The notes under the pieces: model-generated
The model's input: the letters and a program-made list of their open reading frames with translations, nothing else
Database searches by the model: none
What the model was told of the DNA's origin: nothing
In this document: positions 12,491-30,150 of the stretch, in pieces
Layout: every line of letters starts with the position of its first letter
How positions within the stretch are numbered: the first letter of the stretch is position 1
Position numbers and translations under genes: made by a program
From: Heterocephalus glaber
Taxonomy: Eukaryota > Chordata > Mammalia > Rodentia > Bathyergidae
NCBI RefSeq assembly: GCF_000247695.1
Contig: NW_004624854.1
Coordinates: 758,641-822,640, forward strand
Direction: 5' to 3'
Length of the DNA stretch: 64,000 nucleotides

Positions 12491-13914
12491 TCTCTATAGA
12501 CTTTTGCTTTATTGAGAATCATACTTCCTTCCATCTACTGAATTATGAGAAACGTAAGCCCTTCCCAAGGACTGTCCCTTTGATAGTCACAACATTGTTT
12601 TGATTTTATGAAGGGGTCAGTTTCTTATCTACCATATATCACAGACGTATTCACTAAACATGCGTGGAATGGGCCGACAGCACAGTTAGAATGGTTTGTT
12701 AATAACAGAAACTGAAAAAGGACTGGGTCATCAGAAATCTAGTTTGACTCTTTTTGATAGATCATACAGTCTGTTGTAAAAAGAATAAGTCATTGAGAGG
12801 CCTATCTAATAAATACTCAATAGTTTGAAATTTTGAGGCCTTACGTTAGGCCCTGGGCTAAGTATTTTATTTGTGCTCTATAATTGTGCTTAAGGTGAGG
12901 AAACCAGCAAAGAGAATTAAGTAATTCTTTGTTCTTAGCCTAGAGATTATTTATACTCACAGCAAATTTTACTCCTAATCCATGTCACTTCTCTGAATCC
13001 TAGGAATACATGACCATTTGAACCCAAGTGTCCAGATCTAACCTGTATGATGGGAGGGAGAGAAAGTGAGCTTTTCCACCGCCCGGCTGTTGCAGTCAGA
13101 CAGGGTCCGCTGCTGTAATGAGGAGTAGGGACGATCAGGGCTGCTTCTCTCTGCACATTACATCACCGGGGAAGTCAGGGGTACTTCTCGAAACTACCCT
13201 CAAGCTGCTGTAAGAACATGTGTAGGTAACCTGTGTATGTAACCTGCAGGGGCTCGAGTGTATGGAGTTTAGAGCACATCCTCTTTAGATTCAGGCCGTG
13301 TTGGCTGGTTTCAGTGAGAATATTTCCTGTGGGATTGCAGCCCCGTGACTTGACTGTGCCCCTTGTCCTGGGATGACCCGCTCGCCTTGGCCTTCCTCGG
13401 TGGCTCCGTGTGTGGGAGGAAGTGGTTACCCAGCCTCAACTTTGTGAATCTGAGCGAGGTGCTAGCTGGCAACTATTTCCTAACGCCGTGCCACGCCCTG
13501 CAGTTCAGCATTGTGTTTAACAGTCGTGGCTCTTCTTGCTGAAGCACTGCCTCTGAGAAAAGATAGAGATTGCCACTGTACCTGTCTTTGCGCTTCCCAC
13601 TGTGGATTCTGGTTTGGTAACTCTTAGATGTCAACTTTCTGGTTCTCTTCTTTTCCTCTGCCACAGCATAATATGATAGCAAGATTGTTTATTCCAAATG
13701 TGGAGCGGAATGTGGGCGTGCAGAGCGGTTATTTGGGCATTCGCGGGGCAAGTGCTTGCTTTGTCTTTTGCCAAGCGCTCCCCGTGTTCTCAGTGCAGGG
13801 CTGGGAGACCAAGATGGAGGAGGAAGGGCTTTTCCTCCAGAAACCCGCGCTGCAGCAGAACTTAGGGTCCTCACTGCGGCCCTCAGGACCGAACAGACTT
13901 TCCTCTCGCCACAG

Positions 13915-13990
13915 AGTCCTTCTAACGCGACACCTTTAACCAGTGAACTTGATAGACCTATTCAAGGAATAACCAGACATCCCCAGGCAG
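13915..13990 (+). other. Candidate cryptic/poison exon in the long intron
   Basis: A strong acceptor (ttcctctcgccacAG) precedes 76 bp, followed by a near-perfect donor (ggCAG|gtatgt). If included between its neighbours (both phase 2), the frame becomes AGA GTC CTT CTA ACG CGA CAC CTT TAA, so it stops after about eight codons and 76 bp shifts the frame. In another frame it is open (PSNATPLTSELDRPIQGITR) but phase-incompatible. It is not part of the HECW1 protein I know. Exon status is inferred from splice motifs only. Confidence 0.3.
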
Positions 13991-15404
13991 GTATGTCTGC
14001 CTTTAATAGCATTTCTCAGACTCATGATAGGTCCTGACCGAGTGAACTCATGGAAATTTGTGAGGGTTGAAGCTGTTCTTTTCCATTCTAAAAGCAGAAG
14101 AAATCCTGCATATCCAACACAGGAACTTTAACGACTTTTGTGTGTATACAGATTTCTTACAATTACAGCTTTTGTAAACTGTAAGCCAAAAGATACACGA
14201 ATTAAGTAAAAACTAAGAAAATTAGTAAAACTTGAGTTAATACTTAATGTGAAGACGGTTTGTTTTTCAGAAGCCAAACTACCAGTGTGGAGACCATTGT
14301 CAGTGGAAAGGCCCATTTGGCTTGTTTCACTCCTGTTTGATTTGGTTCATTTATTTCACCTCTCGTAGTATATCACATGTATCCAGGGCGTGATCACCGA
14401 TCACAGTCGCCACTTTCCCTTCTGGACTAGAACCACAGCTGTATGTACCAATTCCTTGTTTTATTAAGCCGTTCGTGTATAGTGTTCCCCAAGCATAGCA
14501 CTGAAGAACTGTGGTATCATCAGGTGTGCCGGGTGGGCGGGTTCTGCCACCACCTTCCCATTTGCAAACTGCTGCAGCGCTTTTGTGCCTGGAATAAGCC
14601 TGGACATCTTTTATGCATATTTAGCATAAGTCCATACTTGACTTTTAAAGTCTGTCTCTTCTGTTTTCTCTTTAGCTGGTGGCAGCTTACATTACTTGGC
14701 TCCCCTTGGTCATTTTCATGATGCAAACTGACATTGCACCAGGAAAACTTCTTTCTCATCTATGGGAGGACTGTGGATGTGCCCCACACAGGGACCATTG
14801 CTGTGGTCTTCACCCTCCAGGCCCTGCCAGCCCGAGCACAGCCAGCCCGAGCACAGCCAGCCCTGCTCTGCTCGCCACCCCTCCCAAGTCCTTCCCTGCC
14901 TGCTTGACCACAGCCCTGTAAATGCCGGCGCGAACCCCAGTCACATGGCGGGGTTCAGTCGGGTGACATCCGTGACACACAAATCACACTTCTGTCACTT
15001 TAGCCACTTTGATCACAGCATGAAAACATAAAAGTTAAAAATTCTTGCAGAATTCAAGATCTTGCCTGCAGATTTCTCATAGACAGGGACACCAGTTTGA
15101 GCAACACTAGTCTGTAGAATATTGGGCAAATATCTGATAACCAGGGAGCAGTTCCTTTTTCATTCTCAGAAAAGATGTGACATTTCTGAGGATTTTGGAG
15201 ACTTCAGCCTACTTCTCTCTTCCTCTGCCTTGATGTGCTCTGGACCATCAGTAAAGGGAAGCCCTTGTTTCTACACCAAAGGACTTCACAAAAGACCATC
15301 TAGACTGGGTGCCGGGATGAGGCCTGAACAGAGTTAGGTTCAGTGGGCAGGACAGTTTGCAGTCTCACAGAATACTGGAAATGCCTTTGACTTTCTCTCT
15401 TCTA

Positions 15405-15535
15405 CTGTGCTGCAAGCTCCTTGATTCGTGATTTTGTCTCAGCCCCTATTGAGTTAGTTCCCAGTGTGTGGGACCATGCCTCACCCACAGGAGGTGCTCA
15501 GAAAATGTTTGTTCAAAAACGAGTGAATATTATTG
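15405..15535 (+). mobile_element. L2/MIR3-like 3' tail
   Basis: The run ctgcaagctccttgattcgt, then gattttgtctcagcccc, ccatgcctcacccacaggag and gtgctcagaaaatgtttgtt has the order of the well-known L2/MIR3 end (aagctccttgag, tgcctggcacatagtaggtg, ctcaataaatatttgtt). Confidence 0.55.
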
Positions 15536-17263
15536 TAAGAAAGTACTCAGTGGTGTGACATACACCAGATGACATGTCCCCGAGTCCACCTGTAGCTTGT
15601 TGCTGTGACAAGTTAGCTGGTGTGGCAGAAGACTCGCCTCAGCGTGCCTTTGGCATGTTTTCGCCTGGAGAATCAGGCCTTCTGCCTTCACTGCCTAGCT
15701 GTGAGTCGCTAGAGTAACGGAAGTTTCCCAGCTGGCGCATTTCCTCCAGGCCTCCCCTTTCCTGTGCTGGCGCCATCATCCTTGTGACTCAGTTGGGCTG
15801 TGACATTTTTCTTATTCACAGGAAACCTAGAGGCCACAGTCTGGAACATGCATTTTTGACGCATTCATAGATCTCTATCCAGTTAAGGCAGTTAGGAGAG
15901 AGCTGAGACTGTTCGTTTTTTATTTTGTTCTGTTTGCCAGATTTCATTGTGAGGATAAACTGAGGAGATAAACTTTGTTGGAGATAGCTTTTGATTCTCC
16001 AAGATAACACACCTTGTTACTAAACCTTAGACAAGTACTTTGGTTAAGTAACTGTCCATTTTTCTCTGAGGTAATATTTTTTTCTAATTTAGCTTTTTAA
16101 AGCCAGTATTTATATTTCTCACTTTAAAAAAAACATTGAGCAGATAACGGGCCATCAGACACACGATCCTTCACTGGAGGAAAGTGTCTCGGTTCTGGCC
16201 TGGACCCTGTGAGAAGATTCCAGCAAGGCCCTGTCAGTTCCTGCACACCCACGTCCACCACTCACTGCTTCATCGTCTTTTTAAAGAATATTAATTAGCT
16301 CTGGCAGTAAAGGATAGAAAAGAAAGTGGGCCAGTGCGAAGATTCGATGCTTCACATACTAATCTATTGTGTCAAGTGGATCTAGCCAGGAGAAAGTGAG
16401 GACCTAATGTGTGTCTTGCCTCATAAGTGGCATGGTTAAGAGTGAATCACTTTCTGTGTATTAGGGAATTTGTCATCTGAACGAGTAAACCTTGCCTTCC
16501 ACCTCACTGCCTTCAAGTCGTTAAGCAATTTCCTAACTTGGAATCAGGAAATCTAAAACGCAGTGGAACTTTATGAAAATCAAGTAGAAAATCAAGATGA
16601 TCTATAGAGAAGAACTAAATCTAAATAAAGGCACCAAGCCTGATTTTCATGTAGCAGCACAGTGATTAGAATATATTGACCTTGGCACTCAGAGTAAAAT
16701 TGTCTATCTTGTTGACATCCAGGATCCAATCAAATGTAATGGCTTCCATCCCATAGTTAGTGTTGTTATTTTTTCCTATCTTATAAAAAGAAGTACGGTG
16801 TACTTTGATATGGTATAAATGAGAGAAATGGTAAATGAGAGAAAACGACTGGGAAAATTTTTATTAAAAGTGTATCTGTATGACAAGTTGAAAATAACAG
16901 GAGGATGACTCTAAAGAAAAAGAAAAAACTGGTGTTATCGTTATATCTGTAATAAAATAATAGTAGCCATAACAGCACCATGTTTGATATGTGTATGGGA
17001 TCGGTATGTATATGTGTGTATAGGTATATACACACACCCACAGGTGTGCACATGATCTGTTTCACCAACTGTGTAACTAAGGGTGCTTCAGTTTCTCATT
17101 TATTTAAAAAGCCGTGTGCTTTTATATTGAAGTCATAAGGCATAGGTACTCTCTGCTTCCAAGTAGGAACCAGCTCATCGCGCATGACTTAAAGGTAAAT
17201 CCTTAGGAAAACACCACATCTCTCTTCATGCCTGTTTTGGATGGCAAGGGACAAACCCTGCTT

Positions 17264-17355
17264 TTAATTTTTATTTATTTTTGCTTCTGGGAATCCAACT
17301 CCGGGCCTCATGCTTGCCAGGCAGGAGCTGCACCGCTGAGCTACATCCCTGGCTG
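17264..17355 (-). mobile_element. Diverged ID SINE, minus strand
   Basis: It shows aatccaactccgggcctcat, gcttgccaggcaggagctgc and ctgagctacatccctggctg, an ID element in reverse orientation with many substitutions. No clean target duplication was found. It is older than the 'ccccagtacc' copies. Confidence 0.7.
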
Positions 17356-17672
17356 AACCGTGCTTCTCAGAGGAAGAGGGGAGCACCCTAAAGCTGTTGC
17401 TTGGGTTCTGGCTCACAGCCGGCCTTAACTCCAAATGCATTTACTAGTTAGACGGTACTGCTGCTGCTTGTAATACTTAGGCAGCAAAATGTCCAGATGA
17501 TCAAATGATCTTCTGCCCTGCGGTGCTGGAAGTGGGGGTATGGACGCTCACCAGTCCTCCCTTGCAGGCAGGGACTGTGAGTCTTGGGATGTGTATTCCT
17601 GGGGTGTCACAGAGTGGCTGCCACATCATAGGCCCCAGGAACTGCAGGGGCTGTCATGAACCATGTGTGTGA

Positions 17673-20855
<3,183 letters not shown>

Positions 20856-22964
20856 TGAGCGCCCTGCAGAGTGAGCCACAGGACAGTCACCCTGTCCTTC
20901 ACAAGAACCAGGAGGAAACATGGGGTGCAGGTTCAGGACTACAGGTGCTTCTCACGTGGTGGCTGCCATCCCTTAAAAGTGGCTTGTTCCCATGGGGCTT
21001 GTTTCGACAGGTGATGAATGGACAGTAAAAGTTAATAGTGGGATGCGCTCAAATACAGAATTTACTTTTCATGCTGTTAGGTAAGACCAAATATATCTTG
21101 GAGAATGTTAAGGTACAAAATACCATGTTAGTTTTTTTGAATTTAAAAAGTTCTAGTGGGCAGGCAGGTTGGATAGACAATAAAAATAAAGTATCACTCT
21201 CAAGAAATAAAACAATTTACCTAAAACATAGGGTAAGCCATCCGATGTAATGGACTTGGATATATGTCCCTGCGGGATGAACTAACTGCATTAGTTGGAA
21301 AAATAAAAGCAGATGAATGAGCAGATAGAACACCAGAGAGATAAACTAAAATCTTTAAGTTTGACTCTTTTTGAAAGAGGTAAATGTGAATCAAGGACTA
21401 AAGGGGCGAGTGAGTGAATGGTAAGTGAAGAAATGGTAGAAAACAAAGCTTAGCAGATGAGTGTTTTAAAGAAAGTGGAGCTGATGCTGACAGAACACCA
21501 ACTATGTCTGCTCTTACTAAAGGCAACATACTGTTCACAGTTTAACAGCTACCAGAATTGAAGACTGTTTCAGTAGAAATCCAACCTCAGATGGGTCCCT
21601 GGAGGCTGCTCTGGGTTCTTTGATATGCGACATGTGTCTTCACATGCTGCTATAAAAAAACAGTGTCCGAATTGAACACCCAAACAGGAAAAGGTCTATT
21701 TGCTCATTCACAGAGCACACATTTATTGGGCATCCAACCACGACCTAAGCACTAGGCTTGACCTGGTGGTCGAGTTGGATGACACAGCCTCTGCCTTTGA
21801 AGCTCACGGCAGGACGGTGAGTCAGCGCTGACTCTCGGAGCTCTGTGTCCATCCCTCGGTGTAAGGAGCTGTGGGAACACTCTTCCTCAGGCCAGGCTGG
21901 GGTGTTCGGGAGGCTGATGCCTTAGCCCCGTGACACTTTGATAAAAGGCTGGAGGAGATGGAATGAATTCAGGGAATAGCCAGGAAGCGGTACACCAGGA
22001 CTTTGGGCCCTGGTGGGGAAGAGATGAAGCACACTCGCAGCTACACTACTGGTAAAAGCCATGTTTCAGACAGATTTTTTACAAAGTGATCTGATCCTTT
22101 TTCTTGGGACTACGATTTCACCCTTTTTAGTGGTGTGAGAATAGTACTGTAGAGATTATGAGAGCCGTACATGTGAAGGTCGCCATTCAGAATGCCTAGG
22201 GACCTGGTACTCTTTCCAGGCTTCTTGCTGTTCCAAGCACATTTCCATGTCTTTCCAAGTACAGAAGAGAGGGGCTTTGGAAGCTAACTCACTGCTTTCT
22301 GCAGCTGCTAAAGCGCTCACCTAAAATCTGTCAAAATTCTGGAATGTGAAGGCTTATTTTTCTAGCGCCATTCTCATGCCAGTCCCAACCTCAGTTATGC
22401 CATAGGGTTCATTGTGCCAAAGAGAGGACCTACATGTTTTTTGAAGCTGCACATTTCTAGGAATTTAAATTCAGCAACACCTAATTTGTCTAATAGCTTT
22501 GGAGATGTGCGGTCCAATGTGAATTTTCCAAGTAACCAAAGCTGTGACTTTAACTTTGTAAGAATTTGTTTAACTTGCTATTTGCTGAAACTCTGTAAAG
22601 GCATCATGTTTCTCCTTGCTTTCGTGTACATAGCAGTGAAGATGTTTTGTGGTTTGGGGGAAATCAATGTGCCAATGAATTAGGTGCAGAGCTGCAGGAC
22701 TTGAGTAGAGCTGGGCCAGCTGGAAGCTAAGACCAGCACTGGGTCACACCCTAGAGAAGAGAGAAGGCTCCAGGGGAGTGGAAGTCGCGAGGATCCTTTG
22801 GGAAGGTGCTCCTGACAGAAGCATTGCCTGCAGCACGGAGTGGAACTCCTGCAGTGCATCTGCTTTGTGCCTCCCTCTCCACCCAAAGTCTTAGCATCTT
22901 GTCGGCTGCACGTCCGACCTCCTCACCCCATTCTGTCTTTTCTGTCCCTCTTGTTCTTCCATGT

Positions 22965-23400
22965 GTATAGCAGCACAATTCTTAAGAACTAAGCAAGGGA
23001 AGAAGCAGCCTGTATGTCCAGATAAATGAGTAAAGAAAATGTGGTATTTGCACACAATGGAGCAGAACTCTGCCATAATGAACTTGAGTCATTTGTAGGA
23101 AAACAGATGTACCTTGAGATCATAATGTTAAGTGAAAAAAAAATCAGACGCACGAGCTTAAATGTTGCATGGTCTCTCTAATATGAGAAACCCACAGTAA
23201 AAACAAAGAGCAAAATAAAATAGATAATAGGAAGTAGGGAGACAGCTCTTCTCAGTGGGAGGGGATCAGGAGATGGAGGTAGAACGGGAGGGACAGGGAA
23301 TGAAAAAGGAATGGAGGTGTGCTATGCACGCGTGACAGCTCCACACAAGGAAAGTAAGCAGAGTGTGCTGCAGATGCGGACTAATAAATAGAACACAAAG
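22965..23400 (+). mobile_element. L1 LINE 3' end (ORF2 end and 3' UTR)
   Basis: The phrases gataaatgagtaaagaaaat, gtggtatttgcacacaatgg, gatcataatgttaagtgaaa and aatgttgcatggtctctcta occur in the order of the 3' end of mammalian L1 elements. A G-rich 3' UTR-like part (gggaggggatcaggagatgg) follows. It is 5'-truncated. Confidence 0.7.
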
Positions 23401-24227
23401 AACTGGCAGGGCAGTGATGGTTAATGCTAAAGCACGTATAAGTGGTTTGTTACAACAGCATCATCACCAAAGGCCTTGTGCATCAACCCTGTGTTGCCAG
23501 GGCCTCCGCAGCTAACGCCCTTTACCAGGAGTGGGGATGTAGGCTGGGCTTGCTTTTCTTGTGCACAAGGATGGGATGCGCTGTGGCCTTTCCCGAACCC
23601 TTTTCAACATCTCCATTCCAGCTGCCCTGTGGTGTGCCGCTCCCTAAGGTTATCAGATGTGAGAGTCCTGTTTCCGTTGAGTCTCAGGAGATTTTCATTG
23701 TCCTCCCCCTTCCCCTTCTCTGTCGGTGACTGTGCCCTTGGAAGCTCACTCCTGCTGGCTGTGCTCTGGGCCATTTGGGTAGAGATCTGTGGTTTCCCAG
23801 GCTGGAGCAGGACAGCTCCACTGCGCCACTCAGGTGGCCACACTGACCTGTCCAGGGGGACAGCAGCCTGGGGCTCTTGGAGTTCACCCGCCTTGTGATG
23901 CAGGCATTGTCTTTCACGTAGGCAGGAAGCGCTCCCCTGTGTGAGCCCGGGATCTGCCGGACGTTTTATTGGTCCCGTTGGATCTTCCTTCCTGGGAAGA
24001 AAACGTCCTCAGCCAGGGGTGCTCACTGGGATCCCCTGGAAAGCTGTAGAGAGCGCTTCTGCGGGCGCCACCCCAAGACTCCAGTGGATGAGTCCTGCGT
24101 GACTCCAGTATGTGGGCAAGGTGGGGCACCACTGCTAGGAGTCTCTTCTGTTCTCAGACCTGTTAGGTCGAGTTTATTCATTTTCTCAATGCCATAACTC
24201 AGTCCTTTGGTTAAAAGATTCATAGCT

Positions 24228-24428
24228 AGCTGGGCGTGGTGGAGCATGGCTGGAATCCCAGCACTCAGGGAGGCTGAGGCAGGAGGAGCTCATTCCAGCT
24301 CAGTCTGGGCAACTTAGCCACTTAGTGAGATCCTGTCTCAAAATTTTTAAAAAGGGAGCTTGCATGAAGCTCAGCACAGAGGCCCTGGTTTTGATCCCTT
24401 GTACCTCCCCCCCCCACACACACATAAA
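24228..24428 (+). mobile_element. B1-dID SINE
   Basis: The B1 half reads gctgggcgtggtggagcatg, aatcccagcactcagggagg and gagatcctgtctcaaaattt. A degraded ID-type half follows (gggagcttgcatgaagctca, ccctggttttgatccc). The tail is a C-run then (CA)n. Confidence 0.8.
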
Positions 24429-24740
24429 AATCATAACTCTACAGACAGACCTCTGGACATGTCATTGGTCAGGAGCCAGTTATGTAACAATCCACTCCTA
24501 AAACCCCAGTGCAGTTCCCCACGTGTTCAGCATTTACTGTGCTGCAGGCAACAGTAACATTTGTCGCTTCTTCAGGGCTTTTTGTGCCACAAACATGAAT
24601 GTGCTGTTGTCCCCAGCTTAGAAGGCCTGAAGCCCCACTTCACACTGCCTTTGCCTCCGACAGACCCGCTCAGCTCCCGAACCCGTCACTGCCAAGTGAT
24701 TTGGACAGGAAACAACATCTCCTTTTCTTGGTTACAGAGT

Positions 24741-25055
24741 GATGATGATGGTAATGATGGTGATGATGATGATGATGGTGATGATGGTGATGATGGTGAT
24801 GATGATGATGATGGTGATGGTGATGGTGATGATGATGGTGATGATGATGGTGGTGGTGATGATGGTGGTGATGATGATGGTGATAATGATGATGATGATG
24901 GTGATGATGATGGTGATGATGATGGTGATGATGGTGATGATGATGGTGATGATGATGATGGTGATGGTGATGATGATGGTGATGATGATGGTGATGATGG
25001 TGATGATGATGGTGATGATGATGATGGTGATGATGATGGTGGTGGTGGTGATGGT
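24741..25055. repeat. Complex GAT/GGT trinucleotide microsatellite (about 315 bp)
   Basis: It is uninterrupted gat/ggt triplet sequence with higher-order units such as gatgatgatggt. It leaves long open frames on both strands (poly-Asp/Gly, poly-Met/Val, poly-His, poly-Ile/Thr). These are composition artefacts: no conserved start, exon boundary or family is visible. It is deep in an intron and likely length-polymorphic. Confidence 0.95.
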
Positions 25056-25800
25056 GACAGCCTCTTCTAGACTTGTGAGGATTTCTCCAGATCCCCGATG
25101 TGTGCTGCAGCATCCCTCCTGTGTAGCAAGCATGTAGCAAACGGCAGCACCTGGTGTGGCTCCTAAACCACGCTATCCTCAGAGCCTCCTGTTCTTCTCC
25201 CTGCTTGCCTCTGCCACCCCTCAGTGTGTCTCACTGTGCCTGGGCCTCTGAGTCGCCAAAGTACTGGCTGGGCCGGCTCCTCTGCCGCAACAGCTGCTAG
25301 CTGTGCCTCCACCCTCCTGGCTCTGCCTCCCTCTTTCCACCCTCAGTCCTTCCAGCACATTCGGCAGATGATTTCTCCAATAAATGCCCCTCGTGTGCTA
25401 CTCCCATGCTCAGGAACTGCCCCCACCCCGCCTTGTGTGCACATCAGCTAGGCCCTTTGCATCCTCCCCACTTGGGCTCCAGCCCTTCTGGGTGATTTCA
25501 TTTCCCTTCCTGTTGACTCCCAGCTGAGCAGGGTCTCAGCAGCCTCTCTGCATACTCAGGCTGTGCCCATCCCAGCCCGCAGACCTGCCCGGAGGACAAG
25601 ATGCTGTCCCCTTTGGACAGTCTGCCTCCTGGACGCCTCTGTCCTAGGTCTTCCCCACCTCGTCTCACTCCTCCCCTCTGGCATCACAGTGACTCCTCTG
25701 TATCACTGGTGTTCAATGCAGATTCCTGGGCGCAGCGTGGACAGCCCAGCTGCTGGTCTCCCCAGGGAATGCAAGCCAGTTTGAGAGTCTTAAGTAACTT

Positions 25801-25801
<1 letters not shown>

Positions 25802-25842
<41 letters not shown>
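25802..25842. repeat. (CA)n / (TA)n dinucleotide repeat
   Basis: About 16 CA units pass into five TA units. It is a simple microsatellite just upstream of the U2 insertion. Confidence 0.95.
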
Positions 25843-25843
<1 letters not shown>

Positions 25844-25872
25844 AACTTGAAATACAGTATAATTGTTAAATG

Positions 25873-25908
25873 CTACACTTGATCTTAGCCAAAAGGCTGA
25901 GAAGCGAT
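25873..25908 (-). pseudogene. Truncated U2 snRNA retropseudogene (5' about 36 nt)
   Basis: The minus strand starts atcgcttctcagccttttgg and continues ctaagatcaagtgtag. This is the first about 36 nt of U2 snRNA with one G-to-A change in ctcggcc. A perfect 17-bp direct repeat, tataattgttaaatgct, flanks it at 25858-25874 and 25910-25926. There is no poly-A tail, Sm site or proximal promoter, so it cannot be functional. The U2 3' boundary overlaps the duplicated site by two bases (ct), compatible with microhomology or self-priming during L1-mediated insertion. Confidence 0.9.
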
Positions 25909-26968
25909 TTATAATTGTTAAATGCTGACAATGACTTTAATTTTTTTTTAAACACGTAGGGCAGACAAAATAGATCTCTAGGACCGGGTATAGCCTAGAG
26001 CTGTACTTTATCTCCTCTGCTTTAGAGTTTGTACATCATCTTGTTTCGGATTCTTCTCCTTGACGACAGCTCCACCTGATTCACTTTGACCCTCTGTTGT
26101 TGAACCTGACACAGTAGTGGCCCTGCATAATAAGCATGACCCAGTTCCCTTGTGGAATAACTTTTTAATGAATTTGCATGGTGTGTTGTGAGCAACAGCG
26201 CAGTGTGGGTTTTGTTGTTGTTTTCCTTCCGCTGGGAAATATTCAGTGGACGCCTCCAGCAGTCTTTGTTATGCTTCTGGGTTCGATTTCCATATTCATC
26301 ATCAGTTTAATATCCCAACTTGCTGCACACAAAGCCAGATTTTTCTGTGGAAAGAGGAAGAAATTGTGTCAGTTTTACATTTTATTAATAACACTTGGCT
26401 ACAGAGTGACATATCAGACAATCCATAGATACTGTAATTGGTGCGTTAAGAATGTGATAGATGGTAGTGTTACTCTTTGTGTAAACAGGTGACATGTGCC
26501 TTCTGCAATTATGTTTGAATTCTGCTTGTTACAATTATTTGACTGAAATTGGAAGTGTACAAAATTGTGTGTCTGAAATCATTCCTCGGTACAGTGTGTA
26601 TGGGAAAGAAGTTCGTGTGGGCTTTTTGGGTGAGGGATTTGGGGAGAACGATATACACTCAGTGTCCTTGTCCTCTGCCTGTACCTTCACACTGTAACTT
26701 CTGTCTAACTGCCGTGATTTCATTTCGGCACAAGTGGAGACGGTTAATGCTAACAGCTACCATTGGACACGAGAAACTCTGCTCGACTCATTTGTGTCAG
26801 CACTGAAAAGGGGACGTATTCCAGAGACTCACTGGTGTCCTCATAACCATTCAGACAAGATCTTTATTTTCAGCCAAAAAGCAATGAAGAAGACTTCTCC
26901 TGAGGGCCTGGCTAAGCTTTTCTGTGTCCGCCACTTGCAGAGGGGTCGATGTGGAGGCTGAGTATTGA

Positions 26969-28574
<1,606 letters not shown>

Positions 28575-30000
28575 TGAGTAGAACAGACAAGTGGCAGGGA
28601 CGAAGGCTGCGGCCATGGGCGGATGTTTCTCCACAGCGCTGCGGTTGCCTGAAACAGGAAACCCTTCTGGCAGGAAGTGCTGTTCTCATAAGCTTGAACA
28701 TGTTGGCTTTTTTTTTTCTTGGTAAGGCTTCCTCTGGTTTTTAAATCATTTGACATAGAGATTCTTGGGTTAAAACTCGTAACTATAGATTATTTTTGGA
28801 GGGCAGAAGTCTCGTTTGGTTTCTTCTCTCTGCATTTCTCTTAAAGAGAAAAAAGTGGGGCTTCAAGGGTCAAAAACCAAGTAATTGCATTCGAACATCT
28901 GTGGTCTCCTTGCTGCCCTGAGTGCCGTGTAGAACACGCCTTGCCTCTTGTTTCAGAAACTCGGCTTAGACTCCTGCTGTTGTTCTACCAGGAGACTTCC
29001 ACAGCAGTAGCTCTGGAGCGGTGGCCCTTATTTCTCCACCTAGTGTTTCTCTTGCCTTGGGAGGTGCCGCAGGTGCCAAGGGAACAGCCACCAACATAGC
29101 TTTCTGCCCACGAAGCAGCTCCCTACCAGCAAGTGTGGGCACCCTCCGTGACTCTGCCCTGAGTATGCACCCCAGAAAGGGTTAAGAAATGAAGGGGCAC
29201 AGACTCCCACACAGTGTCTGTTGTGCCCAGGTAGACAGTGAGGCTGGGGTAGATCACCTCACACTGACAGCTCGCATCCCTCCCGGCCACCACCCTTTAC
29301 TGGTGCCATCTCAGTACCTTCTTCTCAGTACCTGCAGCTACGACACAGAAGTTAAGAAACGCCCTCCAAGCTGTCTGAACTCTGGGTGTGCTCTCTTTGA
29401 TTTTGTTGATTAGGATCATTCAAGGGCCACTTGTGTCCAGGAATAAGGAAGATTATTGAGCCATAGTTGTAGCATCCAGCCATCAGAACCATTCAGTTTA
29501 TGGCTGATGGCATGGAGACTTCAAAGTATGAAATAGCTTGCCTGTGCTAAAGGAACTAGGGGAGAGCAAACTTGGACTCAAGCCCGGGCCCGTGGTCTTT
29601 TCATCCAGGACTCTGGGGCCAGCTCTGGGAAGGAAGCCTAAGTCCTGAACTGTGGTTGCTCTGGAGTTTTTCTTGTCCCACTGGACCATCCGTCCATCCC
29701 AGCAAGTGACTGATAACTGTCTCCCAGCCATGAACAGAGTGAAATATTACCTGAGGTGACAGAGTCTGGGCAGAAGCCTGCCTGACCTCGAGCCTTTCAC
29801 TGCCGATGTGCATAGATGGGCTTGGCTGGGAGCATCTTGGAGATGCAGGTGCATCGTGGGCAACCGAGACAGATGTTGCTCACCTCATGCAGGTGTGCGC
29901 GGGACTCCTGGCATCGCCTTATAGAACCAGGCTGGTGTGATGAGGACATTTCCCTCCTGCAGGCCCCCAGCTGCCTCTTTCATTGTTGGACCATGGGGTG

Positions 30001-30150
30001 TTTTTTGGTTTTTTTTTATGTACATTGTTTTCCTGAAACAGGGTCTTGTTATGTTGCCCTGGCTGGCCTTGAACTCCTGGGCTCAAGTGATCCTCCTGCC
30101 TCAGTCTCCTCAGGAACTGGAACCACAGGCTGCATGCCCGTGTCCAGCCC
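30001..30150 (-). mobile_element. B1 (7SL-derived) SINE, minus strand
   Basis: The + strand shows tttcctgaaacagggtcttg, ccctggctggccttgaactc, ctcaagtgatcctcctgcct and cagtctcctcaggaactgg, the reverse complement of an Alu/B1-type element. A T-run at 30001-30018 is its tail. Confidence 0.85.

Noticed and set aside
14820..14870. Short tandem 'ccagcccgagcacag' units
   Set aside because: Only about three partial copies; too small to call a meaningful repeat array.
24670..25140. 156-codon minus-strand poly-histidine frame and parallel poly-Asp frame
   Set aside because: They are entirely produced by the GAT/GGT microsatellite, with no splice context, conserved flank or domain.
26178..26492. 104-codon plus frame with hydrophobic stretches
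   Set aside because: T-rich sequence naturally encodes hydrophobic residues. No family, no splice sites and no neighbouring gene support it.
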